DNA of 64,000 nucleotides from Beroe forskalii (Eukaryota > Ctenophora > Nuda > Beroida > Beroidae), in NCBI GenBank assembly GCA_011033025.1, contig WFMF01000044.1:186001-250000 (forward strand), given 5' to 3'. Positions 44,100 to 55,239 of this stretch are shown piece by piece. Each line of letters opens with the position of its first letter. Within the stretch, counting starts at the first letter, position 1. The notes beneath the pieces were generated by a model. The model was given only the letters and a program-made list of their open reading frames with translations. It was not told the origin of the DNA and ran no database searches. Made by a program: the position numbers and the translations under genes.

Positions 44100-45660
44100 T
44101 ATCTAGGCTCATCAACCTTCTTCCTCTTCAGCTCTGCTACTAGAGTCCTTTGTGCAGCCCTCTCATCGTAGGATCTGTCTGGAGACAGGAACACCATCTT
44201 ATACTTGTCCTTCTTGCTAAGTTGGGGAGACTTAGAAATGACATCTGAAACAATTGAGGAACTGGTCAACAGAGGCGTGCCGTGGGGGTGTTGGGGTGTC
44301 AATGTACACCCCGCTAAAATTAAGAAAATCAAATTTTATTTTTATCATTTTCGTGATCGCGCGATCATTGCCTTCTTGCGTCTAGCCGCTGAATGCCCCG
44401 TCTAGCCAACGTCAGCGCCACAAGATTTTGTCATTTATCTTACCGATTTCTCCTCCATAGAAAAACTAGCGAACGCCATGAATTGTTATGCTGCCATGTC
44501 AGAAAACTCTCATACACCCCGCACTACTGTAAAATTGCAATCTCCCTAGGCGTGCCGTGAAATCGGGGGTGCCTACTGTATTTTATTGCGCGGGGGTGCC
44601 CGTGACACCCCCGATTTTCAGTTTCGCGATTCAGTTTGCAGTGCACACGTACCATTTCCAACTTTGTCTTTTTAGATTTCGCGATCACTTTTACTCGTCT
44701 CGAATGTTTTGGCGACTGATTTTTTCTTTCTTGTGACGGATTTCTAAGATTCAAGAGGAACAAATATAGTGACAAATAAGTTTTAATTAACATATTAATT
44801 GTTGATTTTTCCCGTTTTCAGTTTCTCGATCTAATGATCCGACATTCATATTCCGACGTACCTGTGTTCTGATGTTTCAGTGTTCTCTATCTAATGATCC
44901 GATGTACCTGTGTCCCATGATCTAGTGTTTTGATGTTCCAGTGTTCATGTTCTCGATCTAATGATCTGATGTGCCTGTGTCCCATAATCTTAAGTGTTGT
45001 GACGCTCCAGTGTTCTCGATCTAGATTCTAGTGATCCGATGTAAATGTGTCCAATGATCTCGTGTAGAAGTGTTATACCCACGTCCCTGTATTCGGCGAT
45101 CTTATGATTTAACGTTCCTGTTTACGCTTTGAATAATGAATTTCATACATCAACATGATATGAGCATTTAAAATTTTGCAAAATACAACTTTTGAAACAT
45201 AGTATAATTTGTAAAAAGAGACTTGTTTTAGGCACTTTTTGAGTGCTTTTTCAGCTATTTTCCAGAGTTTCGCCTGCGGCGCATAGCCTCGGCGGTTAGC
45301 CCGCCCCAAACCCCTGAGTCTGACGGTACCATACACCCCAAATATGCTGACTAGTCCTTCCACGGCACGCCTCTGCTGGTCAAGGTAACCCTTACAGGCC
45401 AAGGTCTACCATCCTTAACCTTGCCCACCTCCATCTTTGGTTTTTCTCCAATCTCTTCCATGATGCTGCCTATCTTACATTTGAGGTCCTTCTTGTCCTC
45501 CTCTGCCAGACCAAACACCATGATGTTACGGCTCCTGTCCTCCTCCTCCACAACTTTCTTTACTACAGACACTATGCTGGCTGGTGTGACTGATGCCTGC
45601 CCTTGCTGTCCTGACTTCACAACAGAGCTGTAGCTCTTGAACTCCGCTTTGACTGTTTCC
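44100..45660 (-). pseudogene. LINE ORF1 fragment, copy 2, interrupted by a hAT-like element
   Basis: Pieces 45384-45660 (VTPASIVSVVKKVVEEEDRS, NIMVFGLAEEDKKD, then MEVGKVKDGRPWPVRVTLTS) and 44100-44261 (VISKSPQLSKKDKYKMVFLS) are parts of one ORF1; copy 1 at 43080-43110 shows the uninterrupted site. Relative to copy 1, a 12 bp deletion removed four codons in the VFRVG region. Confidence 0.78.
44270..45375. mobile_element. 1106 bp non-autonomous hAT-like element, 8 bp TSD
   Basis: The TIR CAGAGGCGTGCCGTGG at 44270 is inverted at 45375. The direct repeat CTGGTCAA (44262-44269 and 45376-45383) is a perfect 8 bp duplication. An empty site (ACTGGTCAAGGTAACC) exists at about 43091-43108 in LINE copy 1. 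CAG.GGCGTGCC ends and 8 bp duplications are characteristic of hAT. The interior contains an inner TIR-like word (44549) and a tandem array of GATCTAATGATCCGATGT type (44825-45110). No transposase. Confidence 0.9.
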
Positions 45661-45722
45661 TGGACAGATGACTTGACATTTCAATAAACACGGCCTTTGT
45701 TGTAAACTTATTTGAAAATTCC

Positions 45723-45803
45723 TTGAAATTGCCCTAACCAGGGCCCTGGTTACGCGCACAGAGTGCGCGGCGCGGCAAGCGCTAAACCCCTGGTTAGGGG
45801 AAT
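45723..45803. mobile_element. About 80 bp miniature element with CCCTAACCAGGG ends
   Basis: CCCTAACCAGGG at the left faces CCCCTGGTTAGGGG at the right. TCCTTGAAAT occurs on both sides (about 45714-45724 and 45799-45812), suggesting a 9-10 bp target duplication. The same terminus, TTCCCCTAACCAGGGG, occurs at 24620. Confidence 0.6.
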
Positions 45804-45806
45804 CCT

Positions 45807-45885
45807 TGAAATAACGGTCAAGTACACCCTACTTCGATCTAGCAAATATCGGTCAAGTACACCCTACTTCGATCTATATCTCGCG
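45807..45885 (+). repeat. Tandem duplication of GGTCAAGTACACCCTACTTC
   Basis: Two copies in direct orientation, about 33 bp apart. Confidence 0.8.
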
Positions 45886-46266
45886 GAACTGCAGCAGAAT
45901 CTTGCGCGCGCGGATATAAGCGCGCGCGTAGAATCCGCGGATGGTCACGCCATACCGCGCCTTCCATACAAGTATGGCCCATACAAATCGTCAACGTTCC
46001 AGGGGTTCCGGGGTCCAATTTCAAAAAACCGGATATCCTCGGTCTTGTCTCACCGAGATCTATCGCTCAGGGGTTGAGCACCAAAAATTTAATTTTTTTT
46101 GGTGCACCCTAGCTTGACTTGCCAGACGTTGTCTGTTCCATAATTTTAAATTAAATAATGCTTGACATAAAGACAAAGACCATAACGCGCAAGTTTGAAG
46201 TTTCAGTTTCATTCAGGTACGGCAGGTGGTCGAAGTCACCATGAAGCGGCGCGGCTGACGTCGATG

Positions 46267-46306
46267 AGAATCAGCGCCGCGCGCAGCGCTGATTCTCACG
46301 AAATTC
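46267..46306. repeat. Palindrome TGAGAATCAGCGC / GCGCTGATTCTCA
   Basis: A perfect 13 bp stem around an 8 bp CpG-rich loop. Confidence 0.85.
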
Positions 46307-46389
46307 TGTCAACGGCAGAAAATTGCGCAGTGAAGCCACAATAAATTTCCAGCAGTCCTTTTTAATTTTTTAATCTTTAACTTCGCTTC

Positions 46390-46680
46390 CTTAGCCCGCG
46401 CATAGGTACGTGTGTACTTTTTGCGCCGCGCTCTTCTGAGTTCCTATGCCCGCATATAAGAAGCGCCACCCGCGCCGCGCCGCTCGGCGTTTCTTTGTCA
46501 GACGTTGTCTGACCCCCTCGCCTTCGGCGGACAACGTCTGACAAGCGCTTCTAGGGAAACGCGCCGCGCAACGCAGACAGGGACAATGGACATAGCATAC
46601 GTGTTTAGCGAACTTCTGCACTGAGGAAGCGCGCCGCAACCAGGTCTAAATATGTGTTTAGCAAGTCTTTGACAGGATCC
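46390..46680. repeat. CpG-rich dispersed repeat, third locus, with hairpin
   Basis: It contains AGCCCGCGCATAGGTACGTGTG and GCGCCGCGC words seen at 6.4-6.7 kb. At about 46496-46543 there is a hairpin with a perfect 15 bp stem, TTGTCAGACGTTGTC / GACAACGTCTGACAA, around TGACCCCCTCGCCTTCGGCG. Confidence 0.65.
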
Positions 46681-47688
46681 AAGTGAGATACCTATATCAA
46701 TTATTACTTTAGCAGAGAAAGAAAAATTTGCCCATGGACAGGTTGGTTACCCAAGCACTTTTGAAAAACAAGGAAAAAGGTTGTGGTGTTGTCCTCACAG
46801 TACACCTGCTGTACTGAAAAAATTAACGGCACTCCTCTCACACCAGAGATCTAGACAGATCTAAACAAATCACAGTGATACACAAAAATGATATGGTGTG
46901 TATAGTGATATAAATGTTAATCCATATTAATGTTCATCCATATCAATGTGCAATGTAGAAGGTCACAAATAAGCTGGATCCATCCACCAGTCCTCTACTT
47001 CTCTTCACTAAGTGTGTTGCTTAATCTCTTGATCTTGATGCCTGGAGTACAAACAAAGGCCAAAGACCAAGTTTCAGTTTTATTCAGGCAGGTGGTCACT
47101 GCACTTGATGGTGCTATACCCTGGTACCAGGAGGTGACTGCTGGGGGGCCTACCTCATAAAAAGCTCTCACAATTTAAACGCCCCAAAAGCTGAGGTATT
47201 TATTGGACTGAAGATGCCTGTGCACCACTCATCTTGGTGTGACTTACATAGATCCTACTGCTCTCCACATTGCATGACCTAAAGGGATCATGTTGGTGTT
47301 CAAGTACCGTGTTGGAGAAAATTCTTGCAGATTGATGTCTCGAAGAAAGATTTCTTTTTGATTCAAATATGTTTAATCTTGGGTTGGTTTGGTATATTAT
47401 AAAGAATTAGGAAGTGTTTGAAGTGATTGATCATTGATAAATTTCTTCAAAAACACACAATTTCATGCGTCTTTATTGAGGCCTTTTTCAATCAAGCTGT
47501 CTGCACACATATGGGTAAGTCTTACCCATACAAGAATCTTGGATAAATAGAATGGGTTGTTCAGTTACCCCTCAGCCATTTTTTAATTTATTGCTTTTTA
47601 AATTATTTATGTTTTTATTACTGATATTATGTTTTTATCACTGGTATTAATTCCTCGTTATTTATCATAATGTTATTGTTTAAGAATG
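46681..47688. other. Intergenic, no gene seen
   Basis: Contains the copy at 47465-47515 of the repeat noted at 9585-9655. No coding sequence is supported. Confidence 0.45.
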
Positions 47689-48239
47689 ATAATAATTAGG
47701 GTTTGCATTATCGGTCCAAAATTTTTTATCTGCGATAATCGATAATTTTTCATAATTATCGCCGATACCGATAATTATCGCCGATAAAATTTTAACCTCC
47801 TTTTTCGATCTGAGATTGGCCTTAATCAATGACACATTATTATGATTACTAGTCGGTTCCCGTCCTATGGACGGCGAATGATGGCAGCCGCATGAGCTAA
47901 CGGCCACATGTCCCTTTGACAGTGATTTGACCGTGCGAGTTTGGAGGGGAAATTCGAAACTCTAATTTCTGCGAAAAAAAGCTTCCCACGCCCCCAACGG
48001 TAACCCAATATTGCCGACAATATTCTCAAAACCTTTACTCATCATAAGCAACTCGATGGCGGAAGAATTTTGAAAAAATTGAATTTTAATTTTTCGGAAA
48101 AAAAGGGCGTGGCCTCCCACGCCCCTCAGGGCGACCCAATCATGCGGACAAAATTCTCAAAAGCTTAACTGATCATAAGCAACTTGATGGCGAAGGAATT
48201 TCGAAAAAATTCGAAACTTTAATTTTTGCGAAATAAAGG

Positions 48240-49665
48240 AGGCCTCCTGACACACGGTACCCCGTCCACTTTTGATGGACAGGTTGTTGACAGGCGAATG
48301 CCAGGTTCGCAGACAGGTCAGGTACAGGTTCTGATCTGAATTAAAACAGGTTTCAACAGCATTTTAAAAAAGAAATTTCCGACGGGTTCTTGACGGGTTC
48401 TTGACGGGTTTTGGACAGGATTTAGACAGGTTCTTGACGGGTTTTTGACAGGTTCTCGACAGGATTTGGACGGGTTCTAGATAGATTTAAAAGAGATTCT
48501 AGACGGGTTTTGGACGGGTATTTATGCAAGTTTGGACGGGTTTTGGACGGGTTTTGGAAAGATTTAAGACAGTTTTTTGACAAGTTTTGAACAAGTTTGG
48601 TCAGGTTTTGAACAGATTTTGGACGGGTTTTGGTTCATTTGATGTAATATTAATTGAATGTAATTATATTAATTTTGTTACACACTCGAGTTACATTCTC
48701 CATGCGAGCTATTTTTCTTCAATCCTGTGGAGCTGTACAGGAGATTTTGAAGTCTTTTCATTCCACGACAACAAGCAATAATGCGAAAGAACAGGAAGAC
48801 AGGACATATCTACCTACATATTATAAAGTTATAATATACGGAAGAAAATGGAGCGATCTGAAGATGATTTTTCTCTCCCCATTGGCCTTTTTGTGTATAC
48901 AAAAGGCAATGCAGAGGAGGGTTGGCAGAGATCGTGGTTTAGGAAGGTGAGAAATAGGATATGTATATCAGGTCCAGGTTTACAATACAACTACTGTAAT
49001 TTCTTGAAAGTGTCCGGATTGCTCCTTTATAATATCATTCATGAAAATGTCCCTCCTTCCGTCCTTCCGTCCGTCCCCTTATCACAAATCTTCAATTCAA
49101 AATCACGAATTTCTTAATTCTTGGAGCTTTTCGGTTGTCAAAATTTTAATCTTATACGTTGATTAGGCCCATCCGTGCCACATTCCCAGTGACTAAAGTT
49201 TTGGACGGTTTTGACGGGCTTTGACGGTTTTGGACAAGTTTTGACGGGTTGATGACGGGTTTTGGACTGTTTTGGACGGGTTTTGAACGGTTTCGGACAA
49301 GTTTTGGACGGGTTTTGGACGGGTTTTAACAGGTTCATGACGGGTTTTCGACGGGTTTTAAACAGGTTCATGACGGTTTTTGACAGGTTCATAACTGTTA
49401 AAACAGGTTTCGACAAAGATTTCGACAGTTTGTGACAGGCTGTGAACGGGTTCGTGACAGATAAAGAAAATTTTACGGGCAGGTTCTCGACAGGTTTAGG
49501 CCAGGTTATTGACAGGTCTTGAACGGGATTTCGATTTACTTATTAGAGATTGGGACGGGTTCTCAATAGGTTTTGGACAGGTTTGTGACGGTTTTAGACG
49601 GGTTTAGGACCGTTTTCAACTCAATTGAGACAGGTTTTGACGGGGTACCGTGTGTCAGGAGGCCT
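48240..49665. mobile_element. 1426 bp TIR element filled with GACGGGTTTTGG repeats
   Basis: TIRs begin AGGCCTCCTGACACACGGTA and extend 27 bp. The direct repeat TAAAGG (48234-48239 and 49666-49671) lies within a 132 bp satellite monomer, so the pre-insertion sequence is known from sister monomers. The interior is a tandem array of a unit of about 11-14 bp (GACGGGTTTTG, GACAGGTTC) at 48290-48640 and 49195-49640, plus an inserted segment at 48640-49195. No ORF. Confidence 0.88.
49014..49200 (-). repeat. Dispersed repeat, inverted copy of 63812-63998
   Basis: Shared blocks are ATTGCTCCTTTATAATATCA, AAAATGTCCCTCC, TCACGAATTTC, CGGTTGTCAAAA and CCATCCGTGCCACATTCCCA. It spans about 190 bp; class unknown. 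Confidence 0.8.
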
Positions 49666-50220
49666 TAAAGGGCGTGGCCTCCCACGCCCCTCAGGGCGAC
49701 CCAATAATTCGGACAAAATTCTCAAAATTTTTATTCATCATAAGCAACTCGATGGCGAAGGAATTTTGAAAAAATTCGAAAGTTTAATTTTGACGGAAAA
49801 CAGGGCGTGGCCCCTCACGCCCCTCGGGGCGACCCAATATTGCGGGAAAAATCCTCAAAATTTTTATTCATTATAAGCAACACAATGGCGAAAGAATTTT
49901 TAAAAAATTCGAAATTTTAATTTTTGCGAAAAAAGGGCGTGGCCTCCCACGCGCCTCAGGGTAACCCAATATTGCGGACAAAATTCTCAAAATTTTTATT
50001 CATCATAAGGAACTCGATGGCGAAGGAATTTTGAAAAAATTCGAAACTTTAATTTTGACGAAAAAAAGGGCGTGGCCCCCCACTCCCCTCAGGGTGGCCG
50101 CAAAAAAATCTATATTTTTCTGATTCATTATAAAGTTTTTGCAACACGATGAAAAAAGAATTTCGTTGCCTACTTGAAAACGTACCACCAGCCATAAATA
50201 AATATATATATATAGGATAG

Positions 50221-50369
50221 CCAAAAACAATTGAAAATTGTTTGGGTTTCGCAGCCACTCCAGTACCGCCACGACCGGGCTGCGATTAAAATTCATATCA
50301 ATAATTTTTATCGTATTATTTTAGGTACTGGAGTGGCTGCGAAACCCAAACAATTTTCAATTGTTTTTA
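50221..50369. repeat. Snapback inverted repeat, about 47 bp arms
   Basis: AAAAACAATTGAAAATTGTT, continuing GGGTTTCGCAGCCACTCCAGTACC, is exactly inverted at about 50323-50369, with a loop of roughly 55 bp. Confidence 0.88.
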
Positions 50370-50429
50370 ACTATCCATATCACTCTTTTTGGCAAAAAAC
50401 TTACTACATCCAGTGCAAGTTGAGATAAT

Positions 50430-51330
50430 TGCTTTTATTAGTCAATTATTTCATTAAAGCAGTTTACAACCGGTACTCAAATTTAATGTACAAAACGTAA
50501 TTTCGGCTCTAGTAAATAATACCGTTAGAATTAAGTCGGTATCATTTTTAATTTTGAGCTATACGAGATAATAAATTTAATTGGCCAATTATTCAATTAC
50601 GCGGTTGACAACCTGTACTCAAATTAACGTATAATCCGTAATTTTGGCTCTAGTTAATGATGCCGTTAGAATTAAGTCGTTATCATCTTTTGTTTTCGAG
50701 TTATACACGATAATTACTTTAATTGGTCAATTATCTCATTAGGCGGTTGAGAACAGGTACTCAAATTAACCGTATAAAACGTAATTTTGGCTCTAGTTAA
50801 TGATGCCGTTAGAATTAAGTCGTTATCATCTTTTGTTTTCGAGTTATACACGATAATTACTTAAATTGGTCAATTATCTCATTAGGCGATTGAGAGCCGG
50901 TACTCAAGTTAGACGTATAAAGCGTTATTTTGGCTTAAGTTAATGATATCGTTGGAATAAAGTCGCTATCATTTCTACTTTCTGAGCTATAAGCGATAAT
51001 TACTTTAATTGGCCAATTATCTCATTAGCCGGTTGAAAACCGGTACTCAAATTAAAAGCATATAACGTTATTTTGGCTCTACTTAATGATACCGTTGGAA
51101 TTAAGTCGCTATCATTTCTACTTTCAGAGTTATACGCGATAATTACTTTAATTGGCCAATTATCTCATTAGGCGGTTGAAAACCGGTACGCTAATTAAAC
51201 ACATATAACGTTATTATGGTTTCAGTTAATGATACCGTTGGAATTAAGCCGCTATCATTTTTACTTTCTGAGTTATAAGCGATAATTACTTTAATTGGTC
51301 AATTATCCAATTAAGGATTTGGCGAAAATA
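50430..51330 (+). repeat. 142 bp tandem satellite, about 6 copies
   Basis: The marker GAATTAAGTCG.TATCAT appears near 50530, 50670, 50811, 50953, 51100 and 51241. Each monomer carries AATTGG(C/T)CAATTA palindromes. No coding capacity. Confidence 0.9.
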
Positions 51331-51454
51331 TTTTTAACATGCCCTAGTGCACGCACCTCATTCTAGAGTTTCAAATGCCGTTTAGATTACGGTTCTATCT
51401 TTTATGGTTCTCCCGTGAAGTGTTTTCCCGTTTTGTGGTGGGAGGAGGAGGAGT

Positions 51455-51476
51455 CGTCGTCGTCGTCGTCGTCGTA
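51455..51476 (+). repeat. (GTC)n microsatellite
   Basis: Seven or more GTC units after a GGAGGAGGAG run. Confidence 0.9.
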
Positions 51477-51742
51477 CCGTCCATAACACTAATTTTTGGC
51501 AAAACAGGATTTTTTTGATAATTTATTGTGAAAAAACAGTGCGACCGATTTTCATGAAATTTTCAGGGATTGTTCTTTATACAATGGACTACAACTGTGC
51601 AAATTTTCATGTCCAACAAAGCTCGTTAACATGTCTAAATCGCGACTCGAAAATCGCGTTTTTCGCAAATCACTGTATTTTTATATAGTGGGCGCTGGCA
51701 AACTCATTTTTCAAAACATGAAAATTGGTTCCGCTACGACTT

Positions 51743-51915
51743 TCAGCACTTCGTGCTGGTATTGCTGGCTCTTTTACTGTGTCTGGCCAGTCCTGCCCGG
51801 GCTGGGATTGCTGCCATCATCTTCGGGCCGATGGCAGCACCCCCGCCCTTTGGGCAGATGCCCTCGTCCAGAGACCCCTTACCGTGGCCGCGAGCGCTTG
51901 CCAGCGCCCTGATAT
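51743..51915. other. Second compact hairpin chain
   Basis: Consecutive inverted repeats: CAGCA/TGCTG with loop CTTCG (51743-51757), CTGGC/GCCAG, GCCCGGGC, CTGCCATC/GATGGCAG (about 51811-51837), GCCC/GGGC twice, and GCGCT/AGCGC-type near 51893-51908. It is GC-rich in AT-rich surroundings, as at 8.5-8.9 kb. Confidence 0.5.
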
Positions 51916-52254
51916 ATATATGAGATTTCTAGATTCTAGAGAGTCAAATGAAACACACAAGTTTGGACTAGATCCTCGACATCAAGTCTTTACATCCAAT
52001 CATGTTCTCTGTAAAGTTTAAATAATCAAGTGCAAGTTTTAACTATAAAAAAATAGAAAAGGGGCAAGGGTTCATATTCATAAATTTGAAAAATATTTCA
52101 AAAAACCAGTACCTGCGGAATAACAAAACAAAAATTGAAAATGAAAAATCACAGACCAGAAAAATTAGAAGCAAAATCAGGGTTCAGAAACACAAAAGGT
52201 TGCCCATTGGACAATGCCAATTGTTCGCTCATACTATGAAGGGGTAACAAAGGA

Positions 52255-55151
52255 CTATTGCTGAACCTGTTGCTGAGACATGTACGACTGACTTGTCTCA
52301 GTTCTAGGATCTCTCTTGTTGAACCCTCCATAGTTACTGTATGTGCGCAATTGGTTTTGCCAATATGCCTCCCTATTTTTGAGATTCTGAGTATTACAAT
52401 CAGTTGTCAAATAATCAATTATTGTTACATTCAAATGCATTTTCAAAATATTATCAAAATCGTTCAATTTGCATTTTCTGTTAAAATTATGGTTAGATTT
52501 ATCTTCTTTGAAATGTTTAGTTATCTCACAAGTAGCTAAACTATGTCTTATGTGAGATTTATGGTTTGTCCATCGTGATTTAGTGCTTATTTCACTACTG
52601 CCTACGTAGGACCTTTTGCATACTAAATCATCTATTAAATAGATAACCCATTTGGTTTCACAGTTCATATTATGACGAAAATCAAATTTCTTGTCTGTAT
52701 GGTAGCTAGTTATAAAATCGGGATGAACCAAAATAACTTACAGAACTTACAAGCTTTACTACATTTAAAACATCCTACATTCGAGTTAGTAACACCAGTC
52801 TTTGCAACTTCATTGGTAAGTTCTAACTGCTTAAGTTTACTAGGTGCCAAAATTTCTTTAATAGTCTTATTACCTCTATATGACACAAATACTTTTTTAG
52901 GGTTGATAACTTTACAAGTTTCGGGGTGTAATTCTAATAGATATTTGTATTTGTGTATAAATTTACTAACAGGTGGTAAGTCTGGATTGAAGTCTATTAC
53001 TAAAGGGAAATTCCTACTAGTAATTTCTTCGCTAGTTTCTAAAATACCATCATCATTGACTTCATTACCTTTAAATAACTTATTCCTATCTAGACTTTCA
53101 ACTTTTATAAAAGCATTGTCAATGAGATTCTTATTGTACCCACGATTTAACAAATAATTAGTATACTCTAGTTTAGCATTAAGATATTCCGTATGCTCTG
53201 ATGAAAACTTAAAAACACGGTACGCTATGCTATATGGTATATTTGATAGGGTATGCGTCGGGTGACATGAATTCGGATTCAAATAATGGTGGTTGTCACT
53301 CGGTTTGCTATAAGGTTTGGTGTGGATGATTCCATCCTTAAAGTATACCCAGAGGTCAAGAAACTCCATTCCAGTAGATGTAGGTTCAGACATAGTGAAT
53401 TTTATGTCTTGATGAAATGAGTTAAGAAAGTTGAAAAACTGCTGCAAACTCTGAAGATTGTGAGTCCATATGATGAAAATATCATCACGGAATCTTTCGA
53501 ACAAGGTGGGTTTGCAAATGTTATGATTGGTTGAGAGGTCTTCAGAATGAACCAAGTCATCTAATGCTGATAATGCGACATCTGCATAGTCACAAGCATT
53601 GGAGGGTCCCATTGCAGTACCCTTCTTTTGTGAATACATTGTCCCATTAAACAGAGTAAGGTTGTTGTCCAGAGTTATTTCTATTGCTTCCACAATACAA
53701 ATGCTGGAAAAAAGTGGGTTGATGCGTTTATCAAGGTGCTTTTGGCAGGCATCGAGGCCTAGGTTTTTGCTGATGCTAGGGAACATACTCACAATATCAA
53801 ACGAACAGAAATAAAATGAATCCTTGTTTCTAAGGGATTGTGATTGGTTGAGGTTATCGATTTTCCGAAGAAAATGGTTGGTGTCAATGAGGCAGTGTTC
53901 CAGGGGGACCTTTTTTAATTCGTGGGCTGTGAGTATTGCTAGGTTTTTAGTGTAACTATTACAACCTGTGCTTATTAGACGTCCTGGGTAGTTTTTTTCA
54001 GGTTTGTGGGCTTTGAAATTACAGTAGTTGTTTCCTGGGCAGTTGTCTTCATTAGGTGTTACCCAATCTACTATTCTGCTAGTCATCCCTGGCTCATCTT
54101 TGAATTTTTGAGTCCATGATTTTATTGCATTTAAACATGCAGTGGTGGCTTGATCTGGATCTTCAATTTTTTCAAAAGTGTCTGGTTTGAGTTCACTTTC
54201 TGTTCTAGCAATGTAATCATCCCTATCCAGCACAAAGAAACCTTTCCCTTTATCAAACACTCTGAACACTATGTCATTCCATGCTTTCATTTCTGATATA
54301 GCTTTTGATTAAGTTTTGCTGATGTTAGAAGGGTTTGTTCTTTGACGTTTGCTACTATATTTATTAATCTCATCATTTACTTTGCTAATGAATAATTCAA
54401 CAGCATGAGATTTGCATAATGTGGAATTGAAAGACACAGGTTTCTTGAAACCTGATAAAAGCTTCTTTTCCATTTCAGGAATTCCTGGATGCAAATTCTG
54501 TATTTTAGAGGGTAGCAAATTGTTACTTTCAAGTTGGATGAGGGATCTGTTGTAAGCAGATCTCATTGAGTTAGACCATTTCAGGACATCATCTTTGAAT
54601 TTGAGAAGGTTAGGTAGCTTTGGAGTGGGAGCAAATGATCCTCCAAGGTGGAATACTTTAAGATGGTCTTTGGTAAGTGTTTTTGATGACAGATTTATAA
54701 CTGATTTCTGTAGGACTTCAATTGGTATGTCTTCTATGGTTGTTGAGTCATTTTTGATGATCTGTCTATCTTTTCTGTGTTTTGGTATTCTATGTGGTCT
54801 TATCCTGGTGTATTTTGAGTTTTTGTGTTTTCCACGTTTGCGTTTTTTAGTTGATTCATTGGAGTTTTGTTGGTTGAGTTGAATATTTGGTATTGGGATA
54901 TAAGAGGCTTTCTTCGTAGAACAAGTCTCTTTATCCCTATTCAGCTTTGATGCATGAGTATTCTTCTGCTTACTTTTCTCCTTTCTGATCTTATCAAACA
55001 AAAATTCTGAAATGCGATTGAAATCATTTTCACTAATGGTTTGCTTTATTTTGAACATAGCAGCGTAGAATTTTTTCCAAAGCATATTCTTCCAGCTCTG
55101 ATAGTAGATTAAGAGAACATCTTGAACACGAGATGCAGCAAACTCCGTCAT
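52255..55151 (-). pseudogene. Penelope-like element 1: RT0-like region, reverse transcriptase, GIY-YIG
   Basis: Three pieces on the minus strand. 54309-55151: a Lys/Arg-rich N-terminus and FHLGGSFAPTPKLPNLLKF, the region preceding RT in Penelope-like proteins. 52710-54290: RT with SFDIVSMFPSI, GTAMGPSNACDYADV and FRDDIFIIW (catalytic DD), then a thumb-like region and CFKC..ACKFC. 52255-52731: GIY-YIG-like nuclease with WVIYLIDDLVCKRSYVGSS, RW.NHKSHI and EAYWQNQLRT. Pieces one and two share a frame and are separated by a single TAA; pieces two and three overlap in different frames. One nonsense and one frameshift thus disable it. Confidence 0.9.
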
Positions 55152-55239
55152 ATTATCTAGCTCATTTTGAAGAACATTATCTTGAATACTACTCCTGAAT
55201 GAACATTGAGATTTTATTCCCGAAGGAATGGTACTTTGA

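Larger units (their letters stand above)
47960..50090 (+). repeat. 132 bp satellite (GGGCGTGGCCTCCCACGCCCC), split in two blocks
   Basis: The marker GGCGTGGCCTCCCACGCC recurs at about 47978, 48110, then 49674, 49806, 49938 and 50070 with a 132 bp step. The two blocks are separated by the 1426 bp element at 48240-49665. Confidence 0.88.
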
